Positions 26,395 through 36,856 are shown, counted from the first letter of the stretch. The stretch: 64,000 nt of DNA from Shimia sp. R9_2 (GCF_017743735.1 NZ_JAGHRO010000006.1:124001-188000), one strand, 5' to 3'. Made by a program: numbers and translations. Notes: generated from the letters alone by a model not told the origin.

Positions 26395-26853
26395 TTAAGC
26401 GGCATTCTTGAACGCGGCTCCGAGAATGGCGGTGAGCTGATCGGCGTCTTCTTGGGTGAAAGCGTCGGGCTGGTTGCTGTCGATGTCAAACACGCCAAGC
26501 AGATCGCCATTGCCGTTCCAGACCGGCAAAACCAGCTCTGAGCGGGTGCTGCTGGCGCAAGCGATGTGGCCGGGGAAGGCATCTACGTCAGGGACGAGCT
26601 GTGTTTCACCGGTGCGCGCAGCTGCACCACAGACGCCGCGCGAGAAAGGGATCACCAGACAGCCGTGACCACCTTGATAGGGCCCGATTTTGAGCAATTC
26701 TGGCGCGACAACGCGGTAGAAGCCCGTCCAGTCAAAGCGGTCATCGGCGTGGTGCACTTCGCAAGTCACCGTGGCCATGAGAGCGACGGCGTCGGTTTCG
26801 CCTTCGGTGAGGGAGGCGATTGTGGCTGCAAGGGTGCTGTAGTCCAGAGACAT
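26395..26853 (-). CDS. Free methionine-(R)-sulfoxide reductase (GAF type)
   Basis: A 152-residue single GAF domain with the three-cysteine pattern of fRMsr: Cys65 (GGHGCLVIPF), Cys75 (RGVCGAA) and Cys99 (GHIACASSTRSELVLPV). The spacings (10, then 24 residues) match the E. coli enzyme. It reduces free methionine-R-sulfoxide with thioredoxin as electron donor, in the cytosol. The stop lies 3 bp from the RluA stop, convergent. Confidence 0.92.
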   Translation of the reverse strand: MSLDYSTLAATIASLTEGETDAVALMATVTCEVHHADDRFDWTGFYRVVAPELLKIGPYQGGHGCLVIPFSRGVCGAAARTGETQLVPDVDAFPGHIACASSTRSELVLPVWNGNGDLLGVFDIDSNQPDAFTQEDADQLTAILGAAFKNAA

Positions 26854-26863
26854 GAGCGTACTC

Positions 26864-26904
26864 CAAAAAGAAACCGCGCCTCAGCGATGGGCCAAGGCGC
26901 GGTT
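26864..26904 (-). terminator. Terminator of the aminotransferase operon
   Basis: On the minus strand, AACCGCGCC pairs with GGCGCGGTT across a 15-nt loop and is followed by TCTTTTTGG. It lies 12 bp beyond the aminotransferase stop. Confidence 0.8.
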
Positions 26905-26915
26905 GTGATGTGAGT

Positions 26916-28100
26916 TTAGATGCCAGCGTCGACGATGGCTTTGGCCAGAACCGGCACAGAATTCTTGTTCAGGCCTGCGATGTTCATGCGGCTGTCGCCA
27001 ACCATATAGATGGCGTTGTCGACACGCAGTTTCTCGACCATCTCTGGCGTGGTGCCCAACTGACTGAACATGCCCCGGTGCTGCGCAAGGAAGCCAAAGC
27101 GATCCGAGCCGGACAGGCGCTGAAGTTCGCTGGCGAGCTGTTCACGCAGCGCGAGCATGCCGAGGCGGGTTTCTTCCAGTTCTGCCATCCAGTCTGCTTT
27201 GAGCTCCGCATCAGTCAGAATCGTGGTCACCACCCGTGCGCCATGGTCTGGCGGGAAGGAGAAGTTCTGGCGGTTGAGGTGGTTGAGATTGCCCTGGGCG
27301 ATGGCGGTGTTCTCCGCTTTTTCGCTCATGGCGATCAGTAGACCCGTACGCTCGCGATAGATGCCAAAGTTCTTGGAACAGGAAGCCGCGATCAGCAGTT
27401 CTGGAACTGACTGGGCCACCAGGCGCGTTGCGGCGGCGTCTTCTTCCAGACCGTCGCCAAAGCCCTGATAGGCGATGTCGATCATCGGCGTACAGCCTTT
27501 GTCGGTGATCAGGTCGATCACGGTCTGCCACTGCGTCAGGTTCAGGTTGGCGCCGGTCGGATTGTGACAGCAGCCGTGCAGCAGAACCACGTCGTCGCGG
27601 GTCACGCCGGCAAGATCTTCCATCATGCCGTCAAAGTTCACGCCACGGGTCTCCGCGTCAAAATAGCGGTATTTCACCATTTCGATGCCAAGGTGGTTCA
27701 GAATGCTGACGTGGTTCGGCCAGGTTGGATCAGACACAAAGACACGGGCTTTTGGATTTGCTGTCTTGATCAGCTCAAAAGCCTGACGAATGGCACCGGT
27801 ACCGCCCGGGGTGGCCACGGCAGCCAGACGGTCGCGTGCTACGGTGCCAGACAGCAGCATGTCGATCATGGCGTCCGCATAGGCCGGATCCCCCGCCAAG
27901 CCGGTATACGCCTTGGTGATCTGCTCCTCGACAATCTTCTGCTCCGCCGCTTTCACAGCACGCATGACCGGGGTCACACCTTCGGCGTTTTTGTAAACGC
28001 CAACACCCAAGTCCACCTTGGTGGCGCGAGGATCTTCGCGATACATGGCCATGAGGCCGAGGATCTTATCTTTGGGCTGCTCTTTCAGGTTGGTGAGCAT
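26916..28100 (-). CDS. Aromatic/aspartate aminotransferase (class I, Iab-like)
   Basis: A 394-residue PLP enzyme of the AspC/TyrB group. It opens MLTNLKEQPKDKILGLMAMYREDPRATKVDLGVGVYKN, and has LLHGCCHNPTGANLNLTQW, MIDIAYQGFGDGLEEDA and the PLP-lysine SCSKNFGIYRERTGLL. It transfers amino groups between aspartate, tyrosine or phenylalanine and 2-oxoglutarate. Its ATG (28098-28100) overlaps the sulfurtransferase stop as ATGA, so the two are translated together; both can act on aspartate/cysteine-derived keto acids, such as 3-mercaptopyruvate (inference). Confidence 0.94.
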   Translation of the reverse strand: MLTNLKEQPKDKILGLMAMYREDPRATKVDLGVGVYKNAEGVTPVMRAVKAAEQKIVEEQITKAYTGLAGDPAYADAMIDMLLSGTVARDRLAAVATPGGTGAIRQAFELIKTANPKARVFVSDPTWPNHVSILNHLGIEMVKYRYFDAETRGVNFDGMMEDLAGVTRDDVVLLHGCCHNPTGANLNLTQWQTVIDLITDKGCTPMIDIAYQGFGDGLEEDAAATRLVAQSVPELLIAASCSKNFGIYRERTGLLIAMSEKAENTAIAQGNLNHLNRQNFSFPPDHGARVVTTILTDAELKADWMAELEETRLGMLALREQLASELQRLSGSDRFGFLAQHRGMFSQLGTTPEMVEKLRVDNAIYMVGDSRMNIAGLNKNSVPVLAKAIVDAGI

Positions 28101-28954
28101 CAGGCTTCTCCGGTTGCTACGGGCACAGTGGGGAACGCCCCCCATTCGGCCCATGATCCATCATAAAGGGAGTGATCGGTCTTTCCGAACCGTTCCATCG
28201 CAAGGCACAAAACAGCCGCAGTCACGCCGGAACCGCAAGTGGTGATGGTCGGTTTGCTCAGATCAACGCCTGCTCCTTCAAAGACGGCGCGCAGTTCCTC
28301 TGCGCTTTTCATCGTGCCATCTGAATTCAGCGTGTCTGTGAACGGTACGTTTTTGGAGCCGGGGATATGGCCTGAACGCAGACCTTCGCGGGGCTCGGGC
28401 GCGTCACCGCGGAAACGTGCTGCGGCGCGGGCATCAATGATTTCGTGATCCCCAAGTTTGGCCGCATGAGAAACCTGCGTCACGTCGCGCACCATGTGGT
28501 TCTGACGGCGCACGGTCATGTGGCGGTCGCGGATAATCGGCGGCAGATCCTCAACGGGGCGGCCTTCGGCGATCCATTTGGGAAGCCCACCGTCCAGCAC
28601 TGCGATGTTGTTTTGGCCCATCAGTTTGAAGAGCCACCAAACCCGCGCTGCAGAAAACAGGCCAGCACTGTCATAGACCACCATCTGGTGGCCGTCTCCG
28701 ACGCCCATCGCGCGCAGTCGTGACATGAATTTTTCGACCGGCGGCACCATGTGAGGGAGGTTGCTGCGCCCGTCTGAGATATCGTCGATATCAAAATAGC
28801 GCGCACCAGGGATGTGGCGCTCCAGATATTCAGCGCCCGCCGTGTTATCCATGCCAACGGGTGACATAGAGCCATCCAGAATGCGGAGGTCTGGGTCTTT
28901 CAGGTGGGCGGCCAGCCATTCAGTGGACACCAATGTCTTGGGATCGTCGCTCAT
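28100..28954 (-). CDS. sseA: 3-mercaptopyruvate sulfurtransferase
   Basis: A 284-residue protein with two rhodanese domains. The first (LVSTEWLAAHLKDPDLRILDGSMS) is inactive-like; the second has the active-site cysteine Cys240 in TTCGSGVTAAVLCLAMERFG. The CG-S-GVT loop is that of mercaptopyruvate rather than thiosulfate sulfurtransferases. It transfers sulfur from 3-mercaptopyruvate to thiols or cyanide. The start at 28954 (MSDDPKTLVST) is set by GGAAAGGGATAAG. It is the first gene of a two-gene unit with the aminotransferase. Confidence 0.92.
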   Translation of the reverse strand: MSDDPKTLVSTEWLAAHLKDPDLRILDGSMSPVGMDNTAGAEYLERHIPGARYFDIDDISDGRSNLPHMVPPVEKFMSRLRAMGVGDGHQMVVYDSAGLFSAARVWWLFKLMGQNNIAVLDGGLPKWIAEGRPVEDLPPIIRDRHMTVRRQNHMVRDVTQVSHAAKLGDHEIIDARAAARFRGDAPEPREGLRSGHIPGSKNVPFTDTLNSDGTMKSAEELRAVFEGAGVDLSKPTITTCGSGVTAAVLCLAMERFGKTDHSLYDGSWAEWGAFPTVPVATGEA

Positions 28955-29157
28955 CTTATCCCTTTCCAGTAACACTAGAAACACTGCCTACATCCCGCAC
29001 CCGCAAGAGGCAAGTGGCGGGGTAGCGTAGGGCTATTCTGGCGTCCAAAAGTCGGGCGCAAATCTAATTTCGATGAGTGAACCACTTTTGGTTGAATGTC
29101 GTAATCTTCCTCGGTTCTATTTAGGAGCTGCATTTAAAGATGAGGGAGCAAATTGTG

Positions 29158-29871
29158 ATGGCGGGAAAGGTCCTGATAATTGGCAGCGGTCCCAACGCAC
29201 CGTTGGCCGCCGATTGGCCAAGGGAACAGTTTGACCACATCGTTGTCATTAACAACGCATGGCGCGTGCGCCCCGATTGGACACATGTGATCTTTCCTGA
29301 GGACTTTCCCAAAGATCGACACCCGTCTGAGATCAGCAACGCGCAGAGCGTGGTGCGGTATACGGAATATGTGCCGCAGAACAATGCATTTGGCGGCGTT
29401 TTGTTTGCGGGCGGCACTATGGCCTTTACGGCTGGGTATTGGGCGCTGGGAGCGCTGAAGCCTGACGTCATGGCGTTTATCGGATGTGATATGGTCTATC
29501 CCAAGCAGGGCAATACGCATTTTTATGGGACAGGTGCGGCGGACCCGCTGCGCGAAGATGTGTCGCTTCAGAACCTTGAAGGTAAGTCTGCGCGCCTCGC
29601 GCTGCTTGCGGCGCAGGAGGGCTGTGCCTGTGTGAATTTGTCTATTGAGGACAGTCGCATGGTATTTCCGCGCGCTGAGCTGAGCGACCTGCGGGACATC
29701 CAGCCCGAAGTTGTCGCAACACATGCAGAAGTTGCCGAGTTACGCCGTGCGGAAGCCGCGCTGGGCTATGAGGCACCAAGTGGACGCTATTGGGAGATTC
29801 TTGATCAGATTGATCCCAAAAAACTCGCCGAAATTGACGCAGAATGGCTTGCGCTGTTTAGGCAGGTTTAG
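29158..29871 (+). CDS. Unrecognised Rossmann-like protein, possibly a glycosyltransferase
   Basis: About 237 residues, no recognised family. The N-terminal [18 protein letters not shown] is a Rossmann-type glycine loop. The centre ([31 protein letters not shown], then [15 protein letters not shown]) and the [16 protein letters not shown] stretch recall the order of motifs in MptE-like/DUF115 proteins or GT42 sialyltransferases, but identity is too low to assign. The ATG at 29158 is chosen for GAGGGAG upstream; ATG 29140 is an alternative. Its stop overlaps the convergent smpB stop by 3 bp. Confidence 0.7.
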   Translation: MAGKVLIIGSGPNAPLAADWPREQFDHIVVINNAWRVRPDWTHVIFPEDFPKDRHPSEISNAQSVVRYTEYVPQNNAFGGVLFAGGTMAFTAGYWALGALKPDVMAFIGCDMVYPKQGNTHFYGTGAADPLREDVSLQNLEGKSARLALLAAQEGCACVNLSIEDSRMVFPRAELSDLRDIQPEVVATHAEVAELRRAEAALGYEAPSGRYWEILDQIDPKKLAEIDAEWLALFRQV

Positions 29872-30347
29872 TCGCCGTGACGCAGTAGGCGCTGCTTTTG
29901 GCGGCCCCAGTCGCGCTTGGCTTCCGTCGCACGTTTGTCGTGGTTTTTCTTACCTTTGGCGATGCCGATCTTCATTTTCACAAAGCCTTTGTGATTGAAG
30001 TACATCACCATGGGAACCAACGTCATGCCTTTGCGCTGGGTCGCACTCCACAGGTCAGAAAGCTGTTTCTTGCTGACCAGAAGCTTACGTTTGCGCCGCT
30101 CGAGGTGCGGGAACATCGCGCGCTCATATGGCGCGATATAGGAGTTCACCAACCACAGTTCGCCATCTTCCACAGCAGCATAGCTTTCTGCAATATTGCC
30201 GGACTTCTCGCGCAAAGACTTCACTTCTGATCCCGACAAAACAATGCCAACTTCGATGTCATCATCGATGGCATAGTCATACCGCGCCCGCCGGTTCTCG
30301 GCGATCACCTTATAATTCGGATCAGAGTTCTTTTGCTTCTTGGCCAT
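29868..30347 (-). CDS. smpB: SsrA-binding protein SmpB
   Basis: A 159-residue partner of tmRNA in trans-translation, which rescues stalled ribosomes. It shows the OB-fold core [46 protein letters not shown] and the basic C-terminal tail ([28 protein letters not shown]). The start is the ATG at 30345-30347 (MAKKQKNSD); upstream codons are not conserved. The tmRNA gene itself was not seen in the window. Confidence 0.97.
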   Translation of the reverse strand: MAKKQKNSDPNYKVIAENRRARYDYAIDDDIEVGIVLSGSEVKSLREKSGNIAESYAAVEDGELWLVNSYIAPYERAMFPHLERRKRKLLVSKKQLSDLWSATQRKGMTLVPMVMYFNHKGFVKMKIGIAKGKKNHDKRATEAKRDWGRQKQRLLRHGD

Positions 30348-30531
30348 AACCCGCGTGGCATAGCGCGCTCCTAAGGCAGTGTCCATCCTGAGCGTGCTTT
30401 AGGGTTTGTGTTGTGGTGGCGCGAAGGCCACAAGCTCAAATGTCCCCGGCATTTTAGTGGACGCAGACTCAGGCTTTGGATAGTTTGGGCACAAACGGGG
30501 CGCTATGATCCCGAACTTGAGGCAGTTGAAT

Positions 30532-31719
30532 ATGATTTTCCCCGAGCGGTTTTCGAACCTACCGGCTTATGCATTCCCGCGTCTGCGTGCGCTATTGGAT
30601 CACCTGGAACCAGGTGGCCCAGTTGTCCATATGACCATTGGTGAGCCAAAGCATGCATTCCCTGACTGGGTGACAGACGAAATTGTTGCGCATTCCGCGA
30701 CCTTTAATCGCTACCCTCCAAACGAGGGTGCGCCCGAACTGCTTGAGGCCATCGCAGGGTGGGTGGAGCGCCGGTATGGCGTCCCGGTAGATGCCGACAC
30801 CGAAGTTATGGCGCTTAACGGTACACGTGAAGGGCTTTACAACGCCGCCATGGCGCTGTGCCCGGAAACCAAGAATGGCGAACAGCCGCTCATTCTGACT
30901 CCCAATCCGTTTTATCAGGTCTATGCGGTGGCGGCGATCTCCGTGGGTGCGGAAGCACTGTTTGTCCCCGCGACCGAAGCCAGCGGCCATCTGCCGGACT
31001 TTTCTGGCCTTTCTGAAGCGCAGCTCCGACGCACAGCAGTTGCCTATGTCTGCTCTCCTGCGAACCCGCAGGGTGCAGTGGCGGATCGCGCCTATTGGGA
31101 ACAGCTGATCGGCTTGGCCGAAAAATATGATTTCAAGATTTTCGCGGATGAGTGCTACTCGGAAATCTACCGTGGCGAAGCACCTACCGGCGCCATTCAG
31201 GTGGCACGCGATATGGGGGCAGATCCTGAACGCTTGCTGATTTTCCATTCTCTGAGCAAGCGCAGCAACCTCGCTGGCCTGCGCTCCGGATTTGTTTGCG
31301 GCGGCCCGGAGAGCATTCGCCGGATCAAGCAATTGCGGTCCTACTCAGGTGCGCCTTTGCCGCTTCCTCTGCAAATGGCTGCAGTCAAGGTTTGGCAGGA
31401 TGAAGAGCATGTGATTGAAAATCGCCGGCTCTACGCGGAAAAGTTTGAGCTCGCCGATGAGATATTTTCGGGCATTGAAGGATATCAGAGCCCCAACGCA
31501 GGGTTCTTTCTCTGGCTGCCCGTTGAAGACGGTGAGGCTGCAACGGTCAAACTTTGGACTGAAACCGGCGTGCGCGTGTTGCCGGGGGCCTATCTGAGCC
31601 GCGATGCAGACGGAGAAAACCCTGGAAAAGGGTTTATCAGGGCTGCACTGGTGGCTCCAAAAACCGAGGTGGCAGAGGCGCTGGTGAAGCTGCGCGACTG
31701 TCTCTACGGGCAAGAATAA
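30532..31719 (+). CDS. Class I/II aminotransferase, DapC-like
   Basis: A 395-residue fold-type I PLP enzyme. [41 protein letters not shown] and the PLP-lysine [16 protein letters not shown] are all in place, and [15 protein letters not shown] supplies the C-terminal substrate Arg region. In this group such proteins are usually called N-succinyldiaminopimelate aminotransferase (lysine/cell-wall precursor), but the motifs do not prove the substrate. I chose ATG 30532 ([23 protein letters not shown]) with TGAGG 9 bp upstream over ATG 30505. Confidence 0.87.
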   Translation: MIFPERFSNLPAYAFPRLRALLDHLEPGGPVVHMTIGEPKHAFPDWVTDEIVAHSATFNRYPPNEGAPELLEAIAGWVERRYGVPVDADTEVMALNGTREGLYNAAMALCPETKNGEQPLILTPNPFYQVYAVAAISVGAEALFVPATEASGHLPDFSGLSEAQLRRTAVAYVCSPANPQGAVADRAYWEQLIGLAEKYDFKIFADECYSEIYRGEAPTGAIQVARDMGADPERLLIFHSLSKRSNLAGLRSGFVCGGPESIRRIKQLRSYSGAPLPLPLQMAAVKVWQDEEHVIENRRLYAEKFELADEIFSGIEGYQSPNAGFFLWLPVEDGEAATVKLWTETGVRVLPGAYLSRDADGENPGKGFIRAALVAPKTEVAEALVKLRDCLYGQE

Positions 31720-31733
31720 TAAAGAGGTGGAGT

Positions 31734-34658
31734 ATGGCGTATCAAGCGAGAGGACGTGGGCCTTTGTTGGATAGCAACACACAGGCGGCAGTCGAAAAAC
31801 GTGGTAAAGAGCTGATTGGTATCGTGCTGTTGGGCCTGGCGATTATGTCGGCCGCCATGATCCTGTCCTACTCCCCATCCGATCCCAGCTGGCTGTCCGT
31901 CACCGATGCACCGGTGCAGAATATGCTGGGGCGATTTGGGGCTTCGATCGCTGCACCACTGTTTATTATTGTCGGCTGGGGCAGTCTTGGTCTCGCTTTG
32001 ATTTTTGGCGCGTGGGGGTTCCGCTTTGCCTTTCACGTTGGCGAAGAGCGTGTGCAGAGCCGTATTATCTTCGCGCCGATTATGCTGGCATTGGGTGCAA
32101 TTTATGCCTCGACCCTGACGCCCGGGGCGGACTGGATTCACGCATTTGGACTTGGCGGCCTGTTTGGCGACACGGTCATGGGCGCCCTGCTGACCATTTT
32201 GCCGATCGGAGCCCAGTCGGGTGTGAAATTCATGTCGCTTCTGACCGGGATTGCCTTTGTGGCTGTCACGGGCTTCGTGCTTGGTTTCACCAAACTGGAA
32301 CTCAGCCGTTTGGCGCAAGGGCTCGTTGTTGGCTTGGTGCTGGCTTATGACGCCTTGATGCGGTTGTTGGGGCGTGGAGCAACTGGCGCGGTGCAGGCTG
32401 CGAAGGCTGCACAAGAGCGTCGGAATGAGCGCCGTGAGCTTGCCGCACAGAGCGATCACATGGCTGCCGAGGCTGGATGGCAAGACGCTGTTCTTGAGGA
32501 TGCCGACGAATTCCAAGACGCGGTGGTTGAGGCAAAACCAAAGCCTCGACTGCGCATTCCAGGGTTGATCAAGCGCGCAGAGCCGACGCCCGAGGATTTG
32601 CCTGAGCAGGAACTCGTCGAAAATCTCTTTGCCGAAGATTTTGGCGAGCGTCCGGAAGAGGCCCGTATCAGCGCCAAAATTGCCGATGTGATGCGTTCGC
32701 GCGCACGGCGCGGCGTTCCTGTGGCGCCACCGGAGTTGCACAAAGACAAACCGCTGACCAAGGGACGTGGCCGAGGCCCGGATCCGCTGTTGTTGGGCGA
32801 CAATGAGCCGACATTGACCGCTGTGCCTGAGCCTGAGGTGGTTGCTGCACCCCTGGCCGGTCTGCGGGCAGAACCGCCGCTTTCCATGCATCAGTCTGCC
32901 CCTTACCCCCCAGAGCTAAGCGTTGCCGCACCTGAGCCACAGCTGGAAGAGGGCACCGTTGCGGGATTTGAGATTGTGTCTGACGCCCCAGCACCCACCC
33001 CAGCGCCGGTCGCACCAATCGCCCCAATTCCGGTTGCCGAACCGAAGAAAGTTGTGCAGCCGCGCCAGAACAAGGTGGTTCAACCCTCAACTCGGGCGCA
33101 GGCAGAAGCACAGCCTTCCTTGGCCTTTGAAGAGGAAAGCTCACATTACGAATTGCCGCCGCTTGGCCTTTTGGAGAATCCGCTCGACATCAAGCGCCAT
33201 CATTTGAGTGATGAGGCGTTAGAAGAAAACGCGCGTATGCTGGAAACCGTTTTGGATGACTACGGTGTCAAAGGCGAGATCGTGAGCGTGCGCCCCGGGC
33301 CTGTTGTCACCATGTATGAACTTGAGCCGGCACCGGGTCTGAAGGCGAGCCGTGTGATTGGTCTGGCAGATGACATCGCGCGCTCGATGTCTGCGCTGTC
33401 TGCGCGTGTGTCGACTGTGCCGGGTCGCAGCGTGATTGGCATCGAATTGCCAAATGAAAACCGGGAAAAGGTGGTGCTGCGCGAGATCCTCGCTGCGCGT
33501 GACTTTGGCGACAGCAATATGAAGCTGCCGCTTGCGCTCGGCAAAGACATCGGCGGCGATCCCATTGTCGCCAATCTCGCGAAGATGCCTCACCTGCTGA
33601 TTGCGGGGACTACTGGTTCGGGTAAGTCGGTTGCGATCAACACCATGATCTTGTCCCTGCTTTATCGCCTGACTCCGGAAGATTGTCGTTTGATCATGAT
33701 CGACCCGAAGATGCTGGAACTGTCGGTGTATGACGGCATTCCGCATCTGCTGTCGCCTGTTGTGACCGACCCGAAGAAAGCCGTAGTGGCATTGAAGTGG
33801 GTCGTGGGCGAGATGGAAGATCGCTACCGCAAGATGTCCAAAATGGGTGTGCGCAACATTGATGGCTACAACAGCCGTGTGAATGATGCGCTCTCCAAGG
33901 GCGAGACGTTCAGTCGAACGGTGCAAACCGGGTTTGATGATGAGACCGGCGAACCCGTGTTTGAGACCGAAGAAATCGTACCGGAAAAGATGCCCTACAT
34001 CGTGGTCATCGTCGACGAGATGGCGGACCTTATGATGGTGGCGGGCAAGGAGATCGAAGCCTGCATTCAACGTCTGGCACAGATGGCGCGTGCCTCGGGT
34101 ATTCACCTGATCATGGCCACGCAGCGCCCATCGGTGGACGTGATCACCGGTACGATCAAGGCGAACTTCCCGACGCGGATTTCTTTCCAGGTGACGTCAA
34201 AAGTGGACAGCCGCACGATCCTCGGTGAGATGGGGGCTGAACAGCTCCTTGGCATGGGGGACATGCTCTACATGGCTGGTGGTGCGAAGATCACCCGCTG
34301 CCATGGGCCTTTCGTGAGCGACGAAGAGGTCGAAGAGATTGTGAACCATCTCAAGAGCTTTGGTCCGCCGGATTACATCGGTGGCGTTGTCGAGGGGCCG
34401 GAAGATGGCAAGGCTGACGATATCGATGCTGTGCTCGGGCTGAACACCGGTGGCAACACCAATGGCGAAGATGCGCTCTATGATTCTGCCGTTGCGATCG
34501 TCATTCAGGACCGCAAGTGCTCCACTTCCTATATCCAGCGTAAGCTGGCGATTGGCTATAACAAGGCCGCACGCCTTGTGGAACAGATGGAAGATGAAGG
34601 CCTTGTCAGCCCGGCCAATCATGTTGGCAAGCGTGAGATTCTGGTGCCGGAGCAGTGA
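31734..34658 (+). CDS. ftsK: DNA translocase FtsK
   Basis: 974 residues. The N-terminal four hydrophobic segments (about residues 30-190) anchor it at the septum. A long Pro/Ala/Glu-rich linker (~220-470) follows. The motor has the Walker A loop GTTGSGKS (~625-632), Walker [18 protein letters not shown], and [31 protein letters not shown]. The C-terminal gamma winged helix ([41 protein letters not shown]) reads chromosome polarity sequences. It pumps chromosome ends through the closing septum and activates XerCD. The linker is the usual variable part. It is 14 bp after the aminotransferase. Confidence 0.97.
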   Translation: MAYQARGRGPLLDSNTQAAVEKRGKELIGIVLLGLAIMSAAMILSYSPSDPSWLSVTDAPVQNMLGRFGASIAAPLFIIVGWGSLGLALIFGAWGFRFAFHVGEERVQSRIIFAPIMLALGAIYASTLTPGADWIHAFGLGGLFGDTVMGALLTILPIGAQSGVKFMSLLTGIAFVAVTGFVLGFTKLELSRLAQGLVVGLVLAYDALMRLLGRGATGAVQAAKAAQERRNERRELAAQSDHMAAEAGWQDAVLEDADEFQDAVVEAKPKPRLRIPGLIKRAEPTPEDLPEQELVENLFAEDFGERPEEARISAKIADVMRSRARRGVPVAPPELHKDKPLTKGRGRGPDPLLLGDNEPTLTAVPEPEVVAAPLAGLRAEPPLSMHQSAPYPPELSVAAPEPQLEEGTVAGFEIVSDAPAPTPAPVAPIAPIPVAEPKKVVQPRQNKVVQPSTRAQAEAQPSLAFEEESSHYELPPLGLLENPLDIKRHHLSDEALEENARMLETVLDDYGVKGEIVSVRPGPVVTMYELEPAPGLKASRVIGLADDIARSMSALSARVSTVPGRSVIGIELPNENREKVVLREILAARDFGDSNMKLPLALGKDIGGDPIVANLAKMPHLLIAGTTGSGKSVAINTMILSLLYRLTPEDCRLIMIDPKMLELSVYDGIPHLLSPVVTDPKKAVVALKWVVGEMEDRYRKMSKMGVRNIDGYNSRVNDALSKGETFSRTVQTGFDDETGEPVFETEEIVPEKMPYIVVIVDEMADLMMVAGKEIEACIQRLAQMARASGIHLIMATQRPSVDVITGTIKANFPTRISFQVTSKVDSRTILGEMGAEQLLGMGDMLYMAGGAKITRCHGPFVSDEEVEEIVNHLKSFGPPDYIGGVVEGPEDGKADDIDAVLGLNTGGNTNGEDALYDSAVAIVIQDRKCSTSYIQRKLAIGYNKAARLVEQMEDEGLVSPANHVGKREILVPEQ

Positions 34659-34730
34659 TTTTCCGCTGAGCGCACGAGAAAGTGTGCTCAGCCTCTGCGC
34701 AACCCGATAGGGCGCGCCTATATTGGGTTT

Positions 34731-35333
34731 ATGAAAATGGTTAGATTGACACTTGCAGCCCTTCTCGCTGTGACCACCGCGGCACCTGCGTTTGCCGAAA
34801 AGCTCTCCCTGAATGCGTTGAGCACCTATCTGAACGGCTTGAAAACGGCTGAGGCCGCATTTGTTCAGACATCTGATGATGGTTCTGTCCAAACCGGACG
34901 TCTGTTCATTCAGCGGCCGGGCAAAATGCGTTTCGAATACGCGCCGCCGCAGAAGGCACTCGTTTTAGCGAGCAACAATGCCGTTGCGATTTTTGATGAC
35001 CGCGCCAATGGTGCGCCTGAGACCTATCCGCTTCGCCGCACGCCGCTGTCATTGATCTTGGCGAGAAACGTCGATCTGGGGGCTGCCAATATGGTGGTCG
35101 GGCACAGCTTTGACGGCACGCATACTGTGGTGACAGCCCAAGACCCTAAGAGCCCGGAAAGTGGCCAGATTCAGCTCAAGTTTTCTGATTCGCCTGTCGC
35201 TCTACAAGAATGGGTGATTCTGGATGCCTATGGCTCGCAAACAACGGTACGGCTGGATGATGTCACAACCGATATGAGTTTTCCGCGCAGCTTGTTTGAC
35301 ATCGACACCGAGAGACGCAATCGAGGTCAATAA
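34731..35333 (+). CDS. lolA: Outer-membrane lipoprotein carrier LolA
   Basis: A 200-residue periplasmic protein with a signal peptide (MKMVRLTLAALLAVTTAAPAFA) and the LolA core: TYLNGLKTAEAAFVQTSDDGSVQTGRLFIQRPGKMRFEYAPPQKALVLASNNAVAIFD. It carries lipoproteins from LolCDE in the inner membrane to LolB or the outer membrane. It sits 72 bp after ftsK on the same strand, the order usual in this bacterial family. Confidence 0.94.
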   Translation: MKMVRLTLAALLAVTTAAPAFAEKLSLNALSTYLNGLKTAEAAFVQTSDDGSVQTGRLFIQRPGKMRFEYAPPQKALVLASNNAVAIFDDRANGAPETYPLRRTPLSLILARNVDLGAANMVVGHSFDGTHTVVTAQDPKSPESGQIQLKFSDSPVALQEWVILDAYGSQTTVRLDDVTTDMSFPRSLFDIDTERRNRGQ

Positions 35334-35345
35334 GTAGCGTGCCAA

Positions 35346-35570
35346 TCAGGCAATGATGTCAGGCGTAAGCCGGTCTTCGATCCGTGCGATGATGTCCTTC
35401 AGGCGCAGTTTCTGCTTCTTGAAGCGCTGAATGGTCAGCTGGTCGCCAGTGCCACGGTCGACAAGTGCGTTGATCGCATCATCAAGATCGCGGTGTTCCT
35501 GTTTGAAAACTTCCAATTCGACTCGCAAAACATCGTCTGTCTTCATGGACAAATCGGTCGTGGCATTCAT
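35346..35570 (-). CDS. DUF465 (YdcH-like) small protein
   Basis: About 74 residues, all helical: MKTDDVLRVELEVFKQEHRDLDDAINALVDRGTGDQLTIQRFKKQKLRLKDIIARIEDRLTPDIIA is the DUF465 core, rich in heptad-like charge alternation. Function unknown. I chose ATG 35568-35570 (MNATTDLSMKTDD) because TGAGGAC lies 7 bp before it. ATG 35598-35600 and the core Met at 35546 are alternatives. Convergent with lolA, 12 bp apart, with no terminator between. Confidence 0.8.
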   Translation of the reverse strand: MNATTDLSMKTDDVLRVELEVFKQEHRDLDDAINALVDRGTGDQLTIQRFKKQKLRLKDIIARIEDRLTPDIIA

Positions 35571-35769
35571 TTGGCTGTCCTCAATCTTGGCGAGAGTCAT
35601 AGAATACTCTCTTTGTGCGCTGCTGAAAAGCGCAGCAACCACGCGGAATTTATGACAGTTGAGATAGTTGGTGACTTGCGGGATGCCAGAGCCTCCCCCA
35701 TATTTGATAGGCAGTCGGTTGCCAGAAAGGGATCGGCGCGCAGACGGTCGCTTTGAAAAGGACGTGTCA

Positions 35770-36183
35770 ATGACCAAACTTACTTTGGGGTCCTATCCCC
35801 ATCTTCTGGGCTTTGAGCAGCTCGAGCGCCTCTTGGAGAGGACGGCAAAATCTGGTGGCGAAGGTTATCCTCCGTTCAATATTGAGCAGACCTCGGATTA
35901 CTCCTATCGCATCACACTCGCGGTTGCAGGCTTCCGGGAACAGGATCTGAGCATCACCGTTGAGGACCGTCAGCTCGTAGTGCGCGGGCGGCAGGCAGAA
36001 GACAGCGGAGAGCGTGTTTTTCTGCATCGGGGTATCGCAGCGCGGCAGTTCCAGCGCAGCTTTGTACTCGCGGATGGCGTGGAGGTAGGTGAAGCCATTA
36101 TGGAGAACGGTTTACTGCATGTAGACCTGACCCAGGCGCGTCCTGAGACGATTGTTCAAACCATCCAGATCAAGAAAGGATAA
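35770..36183 (+). CDS. Hsp20-family small heat-shock protein
   Basis: A 137-residue alpha-crystallin domain protein: FNIEQTSDYSYRITLAVAGFREQDLSITVEDRQLVVRGRQ then RVFLHRGIAARQFQRSFVLADGVEVGEAIMENGLLHVDL. It binds unfolding proteins in the cytosol to prevent aggregation. The ATG at 35770 has AAGGAC upstream; longer frames are not needed. It is followed 4 bp later by a DUF1150 gene, a pairing conserved across alphaproteobacteria. Confidence 0.92.
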   Translation: MTKLTLGSYPHLLGFEQLERLLERTAKSGGEGYPPFNIEQTSDYSYRITLAVAGFREQDLSITVEDRQLVVRGRQAEDSGERVFLHRGIAARQFQRSFVLADGVEVGEAIMENGLLHVDLTQARPETIVQTIQIKKG

Positions 36184-36187
36184 GATT

Positions 36188-36412
36188 ATGCAGGCAGAAT
36201 TTGACACCCAGTCACTGGATGATCGCGTTGTCTATGTTCGGGAGGTTTTGGTCGCGGAGTTGCCCGAAGAGGTTCAGGAGCAAGCTGAAGGCGCGGAAAC
36301 GCTCTTTGCTGTGCACACCACCGACGGCGAACGGCTCGCGCTTGTGAAAGAGCGCAATCTCGCGTTTATCTTGGCGCGCCAGCACAATTACTCACCGGTA
36401 ACCGTGCACTGA
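36188..36412 (+). CDS. DUF1150 family protein
   Basis: A 74-residue acidic protein (DDRVVYVREVLVAELPEEVQEQAEGAETLFAVHTTDGERLALVKERNLAFILARQHNYSPVTVH) of the DUF1150 family, function unknown. It begins at ATG 36188 with AAAGGATAAG overlapping the hsp20 stop. The constant coupling to hsp20 suggests a role with that chaperone. A strong terminator follows. Confidence 0.87.
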   Translation: MQAEFDTQSLDDRVVYVREVLVAELPEEVQEQAEGAETLFAVHTTDGERLALVKERNLAFILARQHNYSPVTVH

Positions 36413-36436
36413 CACAAACCATTCGCCATGAAATCG

Positions 36437-36463
36437 GCGCGCCTTCGGGCGCGCTTTTGTTTT
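36437..36463 (+). terminator. hsp20-DUF1150 terminator
   Basis: GCGCGCC and GGCGCGC form a 7-bp stem closed by a TTCG tetraloop and followed by TTTTGTTTT. It ends the hsp20-DUF1150 transcript. Confidence 0.88.
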
Positions 36464-36815
36464 ATGGCAACTCGTAAGCTGTGGTCTGCTCGGCCCAGCC
36501 ACCGACATTGTCCCTGGCGCGCAGGTAGACAGTGGTTGTTCCCTCAGGAATGGCCACAGAGCTGAGACTGCGGGTAAAGGGTTGCTCATTCACATGGGGA
36601 TGGAGCAATTCACGGGTCCCTAAAATAGAGCCGTCAGAAAGCTCTACGCGCCAGCCATCTGCATAATCGTCCCAGCCGGTGTCAGGATGTAGAATTGTGA
36701 CATCAAAGCGCCAGCCGTTGGTGCTCGAGTTTGCTTTGATATCGGTGATCTGCGGTGAATCTGCGAATGCGCCGCTCGCCAAAATAAAGCTTAAAAGTAA
36801 AATCAAGTGTCTCAT
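36462..36815 (-). CDS. Secreted protein of unknown function
   Basis: About 117 residues. MRHLILLLSFILASGAFA is a Sec signal peptide with an AxA-type cleavage site; there is no lipobox. The mature part (SPQITDIKANSSTNGWRFDVTILHPDTGWDDYADGWRVELSDG...VYLRARDNVGGW) is beta-rich, like an immunoglobulin-type domain, and probably periplasmic. No family recognised. An upstream ATG at 36854 would bury the signal peptide, so 36815 is preferred; its SD is weak. Confidence 0.75.
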   Translation of the reverse strand: MRHLILLLSFILASGAFADSPQITDIKANSSTNGWRFDVTILHPDTGWDDYADGWRVELSDGSILGTRELLHPHVNEQPFTRSLSSVAIPEGTTTVYLRARDNVGGWAEQTTAYELP

Positions 36816-36856
36816 GGGGACAAAGTACCATGAGCGCTCTGAACTGTCTTGCAAGT

